From JACMLD01 sp039915085 (GTDB lineage Bacteria; Bacteroidota; Bacteroidia; Chitinophagales; Chitinophagaceae), in assembly GCA_039915085.1 (NCBI GenBank), contig JBDSOC010000025.1, positions 1-21,781 on the forward strand: a stretch of 21,781 nt of DNA, given 5' to 3'. Below are positions 1 to 7,692 of the stretch, in pieces. Positions within the stretch are counted from its first letter, which is position 1. Every line of letters starts with the position of its first letter. A model generated the notes under the pieces. That model ran no database searches. It was given only the letters and a program-made list of their open reading frames with translations, and was not told the origin of the DNA. Made by a program: the position numbers and the translations under genes.

Positions 1-9
1 TTCATATTG

Positions 10-130
10 CATTTAAAAAATGCCGGTTTATTACAGAATGGGTATGAAATCTTGCAAAATCATCTTTTAAAATATGGCTTTGGTACTTTTTTTATGGAAA
101 AAAAGTACCGCAAAAAAGCCAGTCGAAATC
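10..130. repeat. Dispersed 121-nt intergenic repeat, copy 1
   Basis: This segment recurs at 17579-17699. The last 49 nt (82-130 against 17651-17699) are identical in both copies; the left half matches with scattered substitutions. Inside is a perfect inverted repeat: GGTACTTTTTTT (82-93), loop ATGG, AAAAAAAGTACC (98-109). Both copies lie between genes. Copy 1 is near the 3' end of the RlmI-like gene. A short reading frame through it (peptide MEKKYRKKASR) exists only because the repeat contains ATG, so I do not call a gene. The hairpin has a U-tract in both orientations and could act as a bidirectional terminator. Whether it is mobile cannot be judged from two copies. Confidence 0.85.
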
Positions 131-147
131 CCCGCCTGAATGACCAG

Positions 148-169
148 TCGGGCAGGGAAAACAGCCCGA
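148..169. other. Small inverted repeat downstream of the RlmI-like gene
   Basis: TCGGGC (148-153), a 10-nt loop and GCCCGA (164-169) form a 6-bp perfect stem. The flanking GAAATC (125-130) and GATTTC (168-173) can extend pairing as an alternative. It lies about 110 nt beyond the stop codon of the minus-strand gene at 280-1452. It could be a weak terminator or the edge of the adjacent repeat. The rest of 131-279 holds no gene I can support. Confidence 0.35.
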
Positions 170-279
170 TTTCCACACAGTTCCTTGATTTAGCTTCTGT
201 ACTGCTGTGACTTCAACTCCACCAATCCTATCTTTTGAAGGACAACTAACTAATCAGCCTTTCAACTTATTACTATTGC

Positions 280-1452
280 TTAAAGAACCTGTACGATCAG
301 AAACTTTAAATAATGCGTATTTTCCATTCCCCATATAATAGGATGATCAGCAGATTGTGACTGGTACGTTACCTGCCTTAACTTTCTTTTTGCATCTTTG
401 GCCGCATCATTAATAATTTCCAGGAATAACTCCGGTTGTACAAGATTGGTGCAGGAAGAGGTAACCAGGAAACCACCCGGTTTTATCAGCTTCATGGCAC
501 GCAGGTTAATTTCTTTATACCCGGTAACTGCTTTCTGAATATTTTCGCGGCTCTTGGCAAATGCAGGCGGATCAAGCATTACAACATCCCATTGCTTTCC
601 TTCTTTGCCCCACTGTTTCAACACATCAAAAGCATTCATGGTTTCAAAACGGCAAATATGCTGCAACCCGTTTAATGCCGCGTTCCGGTTGGCCTGCTCA
701 ACCGCGTTAGCAGAAATATCAATGCCATATACCGACTTTGCGCCGTAATGTGCTGCATGAATTTCAAATGTTCCGGTATAAGTAAACGTTCCCAGTACAT
801 CGGCATCCTTTACAATTCTTTCAATGGCCCTGCGGTTATCCTGCTGATCCAAAAAGTAACCTGTCTTTTGACCGTTCTCCACATCCACAATAAATTTTAA
901 TCCATTTTCATTAATAAGAACAGCGGTATCAAAAGGCGCTGACAGAAATCCTTTTTGCTGTGGCAAACCTTCCAGTTCACGCACCGGCACATCATTGCGT
1001 TCATAAATACCTTTCGGGCTGAATATTTTTTCCAGTGCTTTTATAATAGCGGGTTTCCATACATCAATACCCAGCGAAAGCGTTTGTAAAACAAAATAAT
1101 CATTGAACTTGTCAATAATCAATGCAGGTAAAAAATCAGCTTCTCCGAATACAAGGCGGCAATTTTCACGGTACCCCAGCCGGCTTTTGTATTGCCAGGC
1201 CTGCAGCAACCTGTTGTAAAAAAAATCATCATTTACCTGCTCATTTCTATCCCGGGTAAGTATGCGTATAATGATTTGGGATTTTGGATTAATATATCCG
1301 CGCCCGATAAATTTTTTGTCGTGTGTAAACACCTCTGCAATTTCGCCGCCTTCAACCTTGCCTTCCATGGTATTCACTTCATTGGCGTATATCCACGGAT
1401 GCCCGTCTTCAATGCGCCTGCTTATTTTTTTATTGAGATAAACCCGGATCAT
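280..1452 (-). CDS. Class I SAM-dependent rRNA methyltransferase, RlmI-like (23S rRNA m5C)
   Basis: 390 aa, the usual length of the RlmI/RlmK/YccW family, whose E. coli member methylates C1962 of 23S rRNA at C5 with S-adenosylmethionine. An N-terminal PUA-like RNA-binding part (about 1-75, with GHPWIYANEV) comes first. It is followed by the family linker GQKTGYFLDQQDNR (195-208), a glycine-rich SAM-binding motif (VLGTFTYTGTFE, 219-230), an acidic residue after the next strand (GIDIS, 243-247), motif IV LDPPAFAK (293-300) and a TSSC motif (331-334). Cys334 is the expected catalytic cysteine. The protein is cytoplasmic. The start is an ATG with no better upstream choice. The gene stands alone and diverges from grpE, with 216 nt between the two start codons. 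The family is certain; the exact target base is inferred from family members. Confidence 0.9.
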   Translation of the reverse strand: MIRVYLNKKISRRIEDGHPWIYANEVNTMEGKVEGGEIAEVFTHDKKFIGRGYINPKSQIIIRILTRDRNEQVNDDFFYNRLLQAWQYKSRLGYRENCRLVFGEADFLPALIIDKFNDYFVLQTLSLGIDVWKPAIIKALEKIFSPKGIYERNDVPVRELEGLPQQKGFLSAPFDTAVLINENGLKFIVDVENGQKTGYFLDQQDNRRAIERIVKDADVLGTFTYTGTFEIHAAHYGAKSVYGIDISANAVEQANRNAALNGLQHICRFETMNAFDVLKQWGKEGKQWDVVMLDPPAFAKSRENIQKAVTGYKEINLRAMKLIKPGGFLVTSSCTNLVQPELFLEIINDAAKDAKRKLRQVTYQSQSADHPIIWGMENTHYLKFLIVQVL

Positions 1453-1620
1453 CTGTAAATTATTAAGGCCTGCAAGTTATGGCAATCGTGTTTTTAAAAT
1501 AAGTTTAATAAAGTGTTAAGATGCCAGTGCGGATTTTCATTTTCCCAGATCGTTTTGAGATCATTGACCTTTGTAAATGAGTCATTTACAACATGCGACA
1601 ATTTGTCTCTACTATATCGC

Positions 1621-1650
1621 TTGGCAGCATTATTGACTACCTTACCTTCG
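1621..1650 (+). promoter_or_regulatory. Probable grpE-dnaJ promoter, Bacteroidota type
   Basis: A TTG at 1621-1623 and TACCTTCG at 1643-1650 are separated by 19 nt, matching the Bacteroidota sigma pattern of TTG plus TAnnTTTG with one mismatch in the downstream box. Transcription would begin near 1657, giving a leader of about a dozen nt before the grpE ATG at 1669. This placement argues against any grpE start upstream of 1669. Confidence 0.5.
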
Positions 1651-1668
1651 CAAACAATTTGTAAGATT

Positions 1669-2250
1669 ATGCAAGAAAAAGATGTAAAAAATACAGGTAA
1701 GGGGCATGAAACTGCCAATAATAACGAAGAATTACTGGATATAAATGCCGATTCTGATGTAGCCGGAAGCAACCACCTGAGCAACCCTGCAGATGAAATA
1801 AGTGAAATAGAAAAACTACAGGGGGAAGCCGCTGAATTTAAAGATAAATACCTGCGCCTGGTAGCGGAATTTGATAATTTCAGGAAACGCAATGCCCGGG
1901 AAAGGATTGAGCTCACACAAACCGCTGGTAAAGACGTAATTACTTCTTTACTGGATGTAATGGATGATTGTGACCGTGCCCAGAAACAGGTAGAAACCAG
2001 CAAGGATACAACTGCTATCAAAGAAGGTGTTTTACTGGTTTTTAATAAATTGCGCAACACCTTGCAGTCAAAAGGTCTTAAACAAATGATAAGTGTTGGC
2101 CAGGAATTTAACCCGGATTTGCATGAAGCTATCACTGAAATACCAGCTCCGTCAAAAGAAGCAGCCGGTAAAATAATTGATGAAGTACAAAAAGGATATT
2201 ATCTAAATGATAAGATCATCCGCTTTGCAAAAGTGGTAATAGGAAAATGA
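1669..2250 (+). CDS. grpE: Nucleotide exchange factor GrpE
   Basis: 193 aa from the ATG at 1669. An in-frame ATG at 1513 would add 52 residues unlike GrpE and would lie upstream of the predicted promoter, so the shorter form is chosen. GrpE dimers release ADP from DnaK and so drive the Hsp70 cycle. The N-terminal third is polar and acidic. A long helix follows (EISEIEKLQGEAAEFKDKY) that leads into the hallmark DNFRKRNARER. The C-terminal beta domain ends with GYYLNDKIIRFAKVVIGK, the conserved GrpE tail around the R-x-A-x-V signature. dnaJ follows 85 nt downstream on the same strand, and dnaK is not in the window. The divergent neighbour is the rRNA methyltransferase. Family assignment is secure. 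Confidence 0.96.
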   Translation: MQEKDVKNTGKGHETANNNEELLDINADSDVAGSNHLSNPADEISEIEKLQGEAAEFKDKYLRLVAEFDNFRKRNARERIELTQTAGKDVITSLLDVMDDCDRAQKQVETSKDTTAIKEGVLLVFNKLRNTLQSKGLKQMISVGQEFNPDLHEAITEIPAPSKEAAGKIIDEVQKGYYLNDKIIRFAKVVIGK

Positions 2251-2259
2251 ATATTGAAT

Positions 2260-2298
2260 ATATCCGCCAACAGCGCTTTTATGCAGGTTGGCGGATAT
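2260..2298 (+). terminator. Hairpin between grpE and dnaJ, attenuator or terminator
   Basis: ATATCCGCCAAC (2260-2271) and GTTGGCGGATAT (2287-2298) are perfect 12-nt complements around a 15-nt loop. Only a short, interrupted T stretch follows (TGATTTTTA), so it may terminate partially, set the grpE to dnaJ ratio, or protect the upstream mRNA end. No separate dnaJ promoter box is evident in the 37 nt between the hairpin and the dnaJ ATG. Confidence 0.6.
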
Positions 2299-2335
2299 TG
2301 ATTTTTATACGCAAAAAAGCTACGGCTTATTTTTT

Positions 2336-3499
2336 ATGTCAAAGAGAGATTATTACGAAATATTGGGTGTAGGTAAAACAGCATCTGCAGAAGAAATTAA
2401 AAAAGCCTATCGAAAGGTAGCCATGCAATTTCATCCGGACCGCAACCCCGGCGATAAACCAGCCGAAGAAAAATTTACAGAGGCGGCCGAAGCGTACGAA
2501 GTGTTGAGTGATGCTGATAAAAAAGCGCAATACGACAGGTTTGGTCATGCCGGTATGAGTAATAGCGGGAGAGGATTTGGCGGTGGCAGCATGAACACAG
2601 AAGACATATTCAGCCAGTTTGGGGATATTTTCGGGGAAGATCTTTTTGGAAGTTTTTTTGGCGGCGGTAGCAGAAGCCGGGGCGGTGCTGGCGGAAGGGC
2701 CCGCGGCGTAAGAGGCAGCAACCTGCGTATTAAATTAAAACTGAATTACGAAGAGATTGCCAATGGTGTTACCAAAAGTGTAAAAGTAAAAAAACATGTT
2801 ATTTGTACCACTTGCGCCGGCAGTGGGGCTAAAGATAAAGGCAGCGTACAAACCTGCGGCACCTGTGGTGGCAACGGACAGGTTAAGCGTGTTACCAATA
2901 CATTTTTAGGACAGATGCAAACAGTTACTACCTGCCCTACCTGTAACGGTGAAGGAACTACTATTACTGCAAAATGTGGTAACTGTAAAGGAGAAGGAAG
3001 GGTATATGGCGAAGAAACTGTGTCACTCGATATCCCTGCCGGGGTACAGGAAGGTATGCAGTTAAGTGTTGGCGGAAAGGGCAATGCCGGAGAACGTGGC
3101 GGCACCCCTGGCGATCTGATTGTTTTGATTGAAGAAGAAGCACACAAGGATCTGCACCGCGATGGATTAAACGTAGCATTTGACCTGCATATATCCATAC
3201 CTGACGCTGTATTTGGAACACAACTGGAAGTTCCTACTATTGATGGCAAAGCAAAAATTAAAATACCAGCAGGCACACAAAGCGGCAAAATATTCCGCCT
3301 GAAAGGCAAAGGTTTTCCTGAAGTAAATGGTTATGCAAAAGGCGATCAGCTCATACATGTAAACGTATGGACGCCACAGCATATTAGTACGGAAGAAAAA
3401 AGCATGCTGGAGAAAATGAGTGCTTCGCAAAACTTTCAGCCGAGGCCGGAAAAAAGCGATAAAAGTTTTTTCGATAAAATGCGGGAGATGTTCACCTAA
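2336..3499 (+). CDS. dnaJ: Chaperone protein DnaJ (Hsp40, type I)
   Basis: 387 aa from the ATG at 2336, where the conserved KRDYYEILGV begins. The frame is open 16 codons further upstream, but that would start inside the intergenic hairpin. DnaJ delivers unfolded clients to DnaK and stimulates its ATPase. The J domain (about 4-70) has the invariant HPD at 33-35. A Gly/Phe-rich linker spans about 76-128. Four CxxCxGxG zinc-finger repeats begin at Cys157, 174, 200 and 214, giving eight zinc ligands. Two C-terminal client-binding beta domains follow, ending near residue 387 (SFFDKMREMFT). All elements of a full type I DnaJ are present. It is probably co-transcribed with grpE through the hairpin at 2260-2298, and a strong terminator follows. 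Confidence 0.97.
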   Translation: MSKRDYYEILGVGKTASAEEIKKAYRKVAMQFHPDRNPGDKPAEEKFTEAAEAYEVLSDADKKAQYDRFGHAGMSNSGRGFGGGSMNTEDIFSQFGDIFGEDLFGSFFGGGSRSRGGAGGRARGVRGSNLRIKLKLNYEEIANGVTKSVKVKKHVICTTCAGSGAKDKGSVQTCGTCGGNGQVKRVTNTFLGQMQTVTTCPTCNGEGTTITAKCGNCKGEGRVYGEETVSLDIPAGVQEGMQLSVGGKGNAGERGGTPGDLIVLIEEEAHKDLHRDGLNVAFDLHISIPDAVFGTQLEVPTIDGKAKIKIPAGTQSGKIFRLKGKGFPEVNGYAKGDQLIHVNVWTPQHISTEEKSMLEKMSASQNFQPRPEKSDKSFFDKMREMFT

Positions 3500-3526
3500 C
3501 TAAGAGAACAGGAAGAAAAAGAGATT

Positions 3527-3560
3527 AAAGAGAAAGAAAAATAACTTTCTCTTTTTTTAT
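3527..3560 (+). terminator. Rho-independent terminator after dnaJ
   Basis: AAAGAGAAAG (3527-3536), an 8-nt loop and CTTTCTCTTT (3545-3554) form a perfect 10-bp stem whose distal arm runs into seven Ts (3552-3558). It begins 28 nt after the dnaJ stop codon and closes the grpE-dnaJ unit. Confidence 0.8.
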
Positions 3561-3706
3561 ACTCATTTAAATATTTCTTTTTTGCCAGCCAGTTCTCTTT
3601 ACCAGCCAGGAGCACTAGAAAAAAAGTGATTAAAAAAGGAAGCACCATCGTTTCTCTTTTTTATTTCTGATCCCGTTTCTGTTTTTCCCTTTTAGCGCTC
3701 AGTTCT

Positions 3707-3735
3707 TTGATCTCTTGGCCTATTGTATTAATTTG
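3707..3735 (+). promoter_or_regulatory. Possible promoter of the DprE1-like oxidoreductase
   Basis: TTG (3707-3709) and TTAATTTG (3728-3735; one mismatch to TAnnTTTG) are 18 nt apart. Transcription would start near 3742, about 20 nt before the ATG at 3761. This supports translation from 3761 and not from the in-frame codon at 3707, which would fall inside the promoter. Confidence 0.4.
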
Positions 3736-3760
3736 GCAGCATTATTTAAACTACAGTTAC

Positions 3761-5116
3761 ATGTTATCGGGGAAAAAAGAGCAATTGGCAGGATGGGGCA
3801 ATTACCCTGTATCTGAATCATACACAATCATACCGCGTAGCCAGGAAGATTGCATAAAAGCGGTGGGCGAGGAAAAGTTGATTGCACGCGGACTTGGCAG
3901 GAGTTACGCTGACCAGGCCATCAATGATAATAAGTATGTGGCAGTATGCACCAAACTTAATTACTTTATTTCTTTTGATGAGAAAGAAGGCATCCTGAAA
4001 TGCCAGTCAGGTACCAGTCTTGAAGAGATCATAACAACTTTTGGACCTAAGGGATGGCTGCCCATGATATGCCCCGGTACAAAATTTGTAACCATCGGGG
4101 GCGCTATCGCCAATGATATTCATGGCAAGGCGCATCACATAGACGGGTCTTTTGTTAACTGTGTTATTTCATTTACTATACTGGTAGCAGACGGAAGCGT
4201 ATTAACGGCTTCCCGCACTGAAAATGAAGATCTTTTCTGGGCCAATTTTGGCGGACTGGGTTTACTGGGCATGATACTAACGACTACCATCAGGTTAAGA
4301 AAAATTGAGACAACTTATTTCAAACAAAAATCTGTTGTTATTAAAGACCTTGACCACATGCTGGCGGCCCTGGATAAATATGATCATGAATATAATTATT
4401 CTGTAGCCTGGATAGATGCATTGGCAAAAGGAAGTAAACTGGGCAGTGGCGTACTTACGCTGGGTAATGCCGCTAAGCTGGCCGACCTGCCGGAACAGCT
4501 AAAAAACGATCCATTGAAACTGCATGCCACAAGCAAACTGGCCGTGCCATTCTTTTTTCCTTCTTTTGCACTGAACGGGCTTACCGTAAAGATTTTAAAT
4601 AAAGTGATTGCATTTGTACAAAACTCACCCAAAGAATTTGTGCATTATGAGAAATTTTTCTTTCCGCTGGATGCCATTAATAACTGGAATAAAGGATATG
4701 GCAAACGTGGTTTTATACAATACCAGTTTGTAATACCAGAAGAGAATGGCAAAGAAAATCTGAAAGAAATTCTTGAAATGATTGCCGCCAGCGGGTGTAC
4801 ACCTTTTTTAAATGTATTTAAAAGAATGGGCGACGGCCAGGGTATTCTTTCATTTCCTTTTAAAGGCTATACACTGGCAATAGACTTTCCCGTATCAAAA
4901 CAACTGATTGCGTTTACTCCTAAATTAGATGCAAAAGTATTAGCTGCAGGTGGCAGGTTATATCTTGGTAAAGATGCGCTGTTAAATGAATCCATGTTTA
5001 AACAAATGTATCCGGAATACCAGCAATGGCTGGCCGTCAAAAAGAAATATGACCCGGCTGGGGAGTTCTGTTCAAATATTTCAAGGCGGCTGGGGCTAAC
5101 TGAAAAAATGTTGTAA
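3761..5116 (+). CDS. FAD-binding oxidoreductase, DprE1-like (ALO/VAO superfamily)
   Basis: 451 aa from the ATG at 3761. The N-terminal half is a PCMH/VAO-type FAD domain: IARGLGRSYADQA (41-53), PGTKFVTIGGAIANDIHGK (105-123) and DLFWANFGGLGLLG (157-170). The C-terminal half resembles mycobacterial DprE1, the oxidase of decaprenyl-phosphoryl-ribose epimerisation. Resemblances include FFFPLDAINNWNKGYGKRGF, the segment GGRLYLGKDA (398-407, with a Lys at 404 where DprE1 has its essential Lys), a following MYPEYQQW, and a terminal SRRLGL. No signal peptide or membrane segment is seen. A DprE2-type reductase partner and a UbiA-like prenyltransferase are absent, so a DprE1 role is unproven; a sugar or sugar-lactone oxidase is the alternative. 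It is a single gene, convergent with the VWA gene. Comparison to DprE1 is from memory of its sequence. Confidence 0.75.
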   Translation: MLSGKKEQLAGWGNYPVSESYTIIPRSQEDCIKAVGEEKLIARGLGRSYADQAINDNKYVAVCTKLNYFISFDEKEGILKCQSGTSLEEIITTFGPKGWLPMICPGTKFVTIGGAIANDIHGKAHHIDGSFVNCVISFTILVADGSVLTASRTENEDLFWANFGGLGLLGMILTTTIRLRKIETTYFKQKSVVIKDLDHMLAALDKYDHEYNYSVAWIDALAKGSKLGSGVLTLGNAAKLADLPEQLKNDPLKLHATSKLAVPFFFPSFALNGLTVKILNKVIAFVQNSPKEFVHYEKFFFPLDAINNWNKGYGKRGFIQYQFVIPEENGKENLKEILEMIAASGCTPFLNVFKRMGDGQGILSFPFKGYTLAIDFPVSKQLIAFTPKLDAKVLAAGGRLYLGKDALLNESMFKQMYPEYQQWLAVKKKYDPAGEFCSNISRRLGLTEKML

Positions 5117-5205
5117 GTGTTAAATTATAAGTGTAGAGTATTTTAATAAAAATTTGTAATTGAAAAATTGAATGGGCTATACACGCACGTCTGACGGCCC
5201 GGGAT

Positions 5206-6963
5206 CTACGTTTTTCTTTTTTTATTCTTCCCGTAAATCTTTTTTGCTTTCTCTATTATCGTAATGAATTCTTTTTGCACAGCATCATTGGGGTTATAAG
5301 ATTCGTTGGCCAGGATAATGGCATCCGTCCATGAAACCGCTTTCACATAAGGCGAGTTTTTTAGCAGCTGCGCAAATTCTACCACAGCTGCAGCGAAGCG
5401 GTGGCAGGCAGGCATATCATTAAACTCTGTAAATAAAAATGGTACATTAAAAGAAGAAGTTCTTTTAGCAACGTCTTTGGGGCAACGGTAATTAACAACT
5501 GCTTTTGCCAGTGGTTCTTTACCAGGATTATCAAAAGCAGCAATGTTTGCGTAAGTAGGTGTTACTTCAAATATGGCCATTAGTGTATGGCCGGATCCTA
5601 CTTCTCCGCCCTCCAGTTCGCTTAAAGAATCTGCCACAGCTTTTAACTTATTATCAAAACCAATAAGGCGGTATTCTTTTACAAGTTTCGGATTAAACCT
5701 AACGCTGAGGTAAGCATCATCTGCCACCGTGTACAATGTTTGGGTAAGCTCTTTTACCAATACTTTCTCAGCTTCTTTTTCATTGTCGAGGTAAGCAAAA
5801 TTACCATTGCCTTTTTTTGCAAGTATTTCCAGTTTAGAATCTTTATAATTACCCATACCCACACCAAGACAGGTAAGATAAATGCCGGACTGCCGGTGCA
5901 GCGTTATCATATTCTCCAGTTCATCATCATTGGCCTGCCCCACATTAAAATCGCCATCGGTAGCGAGTATTACACGATTATTGCCGCCTTTTATAAACTG
6001 GCTTTTGGCCAGTTGGTAAGCGGCTTGTATTCCTGAAGCGCCTGGTGTGGAACCGCCGGGATAGAGATCTTCTACAGCTTTTGTAATTTTTTCCTTTTCA
6101 CTGCCGCAGGTTGGTTGCAGCCACACGCCTACAGTGCCTCCATATACAACTATTGACACGGTATCTTTTTGCCGCAGGTTATTTATCATCAGCTTAAATG
6201 CTGATTTTAATAATGGCAGGCGGTTGGGCATATCCATTGAACCGGATATATCAATCAGGAAGACAAGATTACTGGCGGGTATTGTATCGAGATTTACTTT
6301 TCTTGCACATACTTTTAAATAAAACAATTCATTGCCACCATTCCAGGGGCAGGCAGTGAGGTAGGAATCAAAATTAAATACACTGTCTTTCGGAGGTTCA
6401 TTGTAACCAAAATTGAAATAGTTAAGCAGTTCTTCAATTCTTATTGCGTCTGGTGGTACTATGCTGCCCATATTAATAAACCGGCGCATGTTACTATATG
6501 CAGCTTTATCAGTATTAATGGCAAAACCGGTCTCGGGATATTTTTTAGCGGGTATAAATTCATTTTCAAGCAAATTACTGTATGTCTCTCCGCCTACAGA
6601 CCAGTTGTGCTTTTCATCCCATTGCATATCTTTTGTAACAGATACCAGCCGGCTTTTATGCAGGTTGCCTACTACACGTTGTATTTTCAGGGTAATGTTT
6701 GCATAATTAACCGCAGATAATTTGAGGCTTTGATCCTGGTAGCCGTCATAAGAAACAGTAACAGAATCATCCTGCCTGACAGACAATATTCCAAACCCTC
6801 CTGAACTGCCAGCATAGTAAACGTACCCGGTGGAATGAAGTATAATTTTTGTATTTGGTAAGGGCGTATTTGTCTCATCTCTCACCTCACCCCGCAAATA
6901 ATATTGTGCAGATAGTGAAAAGCTGATCAGCAGGCTTAGCAATATGGTGCTTAAATTTTTCAA
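5206..6963 (-). CDS. Secreted VWA-domain protein with CarboxypepD-like N-terminus and DUF3520 tail
   Basis: 585 aa. A signal peptide (KNLSTILLSLLISFSLSA) ends near residue 19. A carboxypeptidase-regulatory-like beta domain follows (about 22-95). Next come a VWA-associated N-terminal segment (about 150-215, with NMRRFINMGSIVPPDAIRIEE), a VWA domain with an intact metal-ion-dependent adhesion site (DISGS 238-242, TDGD 335-338), and a C-terminal region matching the YfbK/DUF3520 type. The start is TTG: there is no in-frame ATG between it and the upstream stop, and the signal peptide begins directly after it. The protein probably binds partners on the cell surface; no catalytic residues were seen. 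It lies 74 nt downstream of the hpt gene on the same strand, and two palindromes occupy that gap. Confidence 0.88.
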   Translation of the reverse strand: MKNLSTILLSLLISFSLSAQYYLRGEVRDETNTPLPNTKIILHSTGYVYYAGSSGGFGILSVRQDDSVTVSYDGYQDQSLKLSAVNYANITLKIQRVVGNLHKSRLVSVTKDMQWDEKHNWSVGGETYSNLLENEFIPAKKYPETGFAINTDKAAYSNMRRFINMGSIVPPDAIRIEELLNYFNFGYNEPPKDSVFNFDSYLTACPWNGGNELFYLKVCARKVNLDTIPASNLVFLIDISGSMDMPNRLPLLKSAFKLMINNLRQKDTVSIVVYGGTVGVWLQPTCGSEKEKITKAVEDLYPGGSTPGASGIQAAYQLAKSQFIKGGNNRVILATDGDFNVGQANDDELENMITLHRQSGIYLTCLGVGMGNYKDSKLEILAKKGNGNFAYLDNEKEAEKVLVKELTQTLYTVADDAYLSVRFNPKLVKEYRLIGFDNKLKAVADSLSELEGGEVGSGHTLMAIFEVTPTYANIAAFDNPGKEPLAKAVVNYRCPKDVAKRTSSFNVPFLFTEFNDMPACHRFAAAVVEFAQLLKNSPYVKAVSWTDAIILANESYNPNDAVQKEFITIIEKAKKIYGKNKKRKT

Positions 6964-6996
6964 CCGGATATTTGACCCAATTAGTAGAACAGTTAA

Positions 6997-7011
6997 CCTT
7001 GATAATCAAGG
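6997..7011. promoter_or_regulatory. 15-nt perfect palindrome upstream of the VWA gene
   Basis: CCTTGAT (6997-7003), a central A and ATCAAGG (7005-7011) form a perfect inverted repeat, starting 33 nt before the TTG start at 6963. The one-base centre is too tight for an RNA hairpin, so a protein operator is more plausible than a terminator. No regulator gene lies nearby to support a specific claim. Confidence 0.4.
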
Positions 7012-7018
7012 GGTCTGT

Positions 7019-7036
7019 AACGTTTAATCAAACGTT
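7019..7036 (-). terminator. Inverted repeat just after the hpt stop codon
   Basis: AACGTTT (7019-7025), loop AATC and AAACGTT (7030-7036) form a 7-bp perfect stem touching the hpt stop codon (7038-7040, read on the minus strand). The T-run lies on the plus-strand side, so it is a poor minus-strand terminator; it may instead stabilise the hpt mRNA end. Confidence 0.35.
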
Positions 7037-7037
7037 T

Positions 7038-7574
7038 TTATCCTACCAGTTGGTATATTTCCTTAATATTTCTGCCCAATCCGTCATAATCCAGGCCATA
7101 ACCCAACACAAATTTATTGGGTATCGAAAAGCCCAGGTAGTCAATTTTAATAGGATACACTGTAGCCTCAGGCTTATGCAACAGGGTTGCTATAGCAAGG
7201 GATGCGGGTTGCTGGTGCTGCAATTGAGGTAGAAATTCGCTTAACGTTTTCCCTGTATCTACAATATCTTCCAGGATAACTATATGACGATCGATAATGT
7301 CCGTGTCCAGCCCAATGGCGGTAATTACCTGCCCGCTGGATTTTGTACCCTTATAAGAAGCCAGCTTAATAAAACAAATCTCCGCTTCGATGGAAATGTT
7401 TTTGAAAAGATCTGAGGCAAAAATAAACGAGCCGTTCAGTATAGCTATAAACAACGGCTTTCTGCCTGTATAGTCATTATTAATTGCATTGGCCATCTGC
7501 TCTACTTTGCCGGCAATTTCTGCTGCAGATAAATAGGGTTCGAATTCTTTGTCGTGTATACGTATATTTTGCAT
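7038..7574 (-). CDS. hpt: Hypoxanthine phosphoribosyltransferase (purine salvage)
   Basis: 178 aa from the ATG at 7574; a TTG one codon upstream is ignored. The enzyme joins hypoxanthine (and often guanine) to PRPP to give IMP or GMP, in the cytoplasm. Visible motifs are the N-terminal phosphate-binding loop region (FIAILNGSFIFASDL), the PRPP signature VILEDIVDTGKTL with its two acidic residues, and a C-terminal KFVLGYGLDYDGLGRN, where the YxLDYxxxxR pattern is typical of bacterial Hpt. Length is normal. It lies in a minus-strand run, 118 nt after the LysM glucosaminidase gene and 74 nt before the VWA gene. No functional link to either neighbour is evident. Confidence 0.93.
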   Translation of the reverse strand: MQNIRIHDKEFEPYLSAAEIAGKVEQMANAINNDYTGRKPLFIAILNGSFIFASDLFKNISIEAEICFIKLASYKGTKSSGQVITAIGLDTDIIDRHIVILEDIVDTGKTLSEFLPQLQHQQPASLAIATLLHKPEATVYPIKIDYLGFSIPNKFVLGYGLDYDGLGRNIKEIYQLVG

Positions 7575-7692
7575 CAATAGAAAATCGTTTAGCGGGGTTT
7601 ATTACCAGGGTTTACAACTCTCTAAATTAGCATTTTGTTTTCATGTTATGCTCCTGTGAATGATGGAAACATCTGCCATGGAACATTCCGGG

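Noticed and set aside
7..210. Short plus-strand frame of 67 codons at the window start
   Set aside because: It runs through the 121-nt repeat; the same peptide stretch appears at the second copy, and the rest resembles no protein. It is a by-product of the repeat.
1494..2135. Long minus-strand frame opposite grpE
   Set aside because: Ser/Leu-rich translation typical of the complement of a coding gene; GrpE on the other strand is certain.
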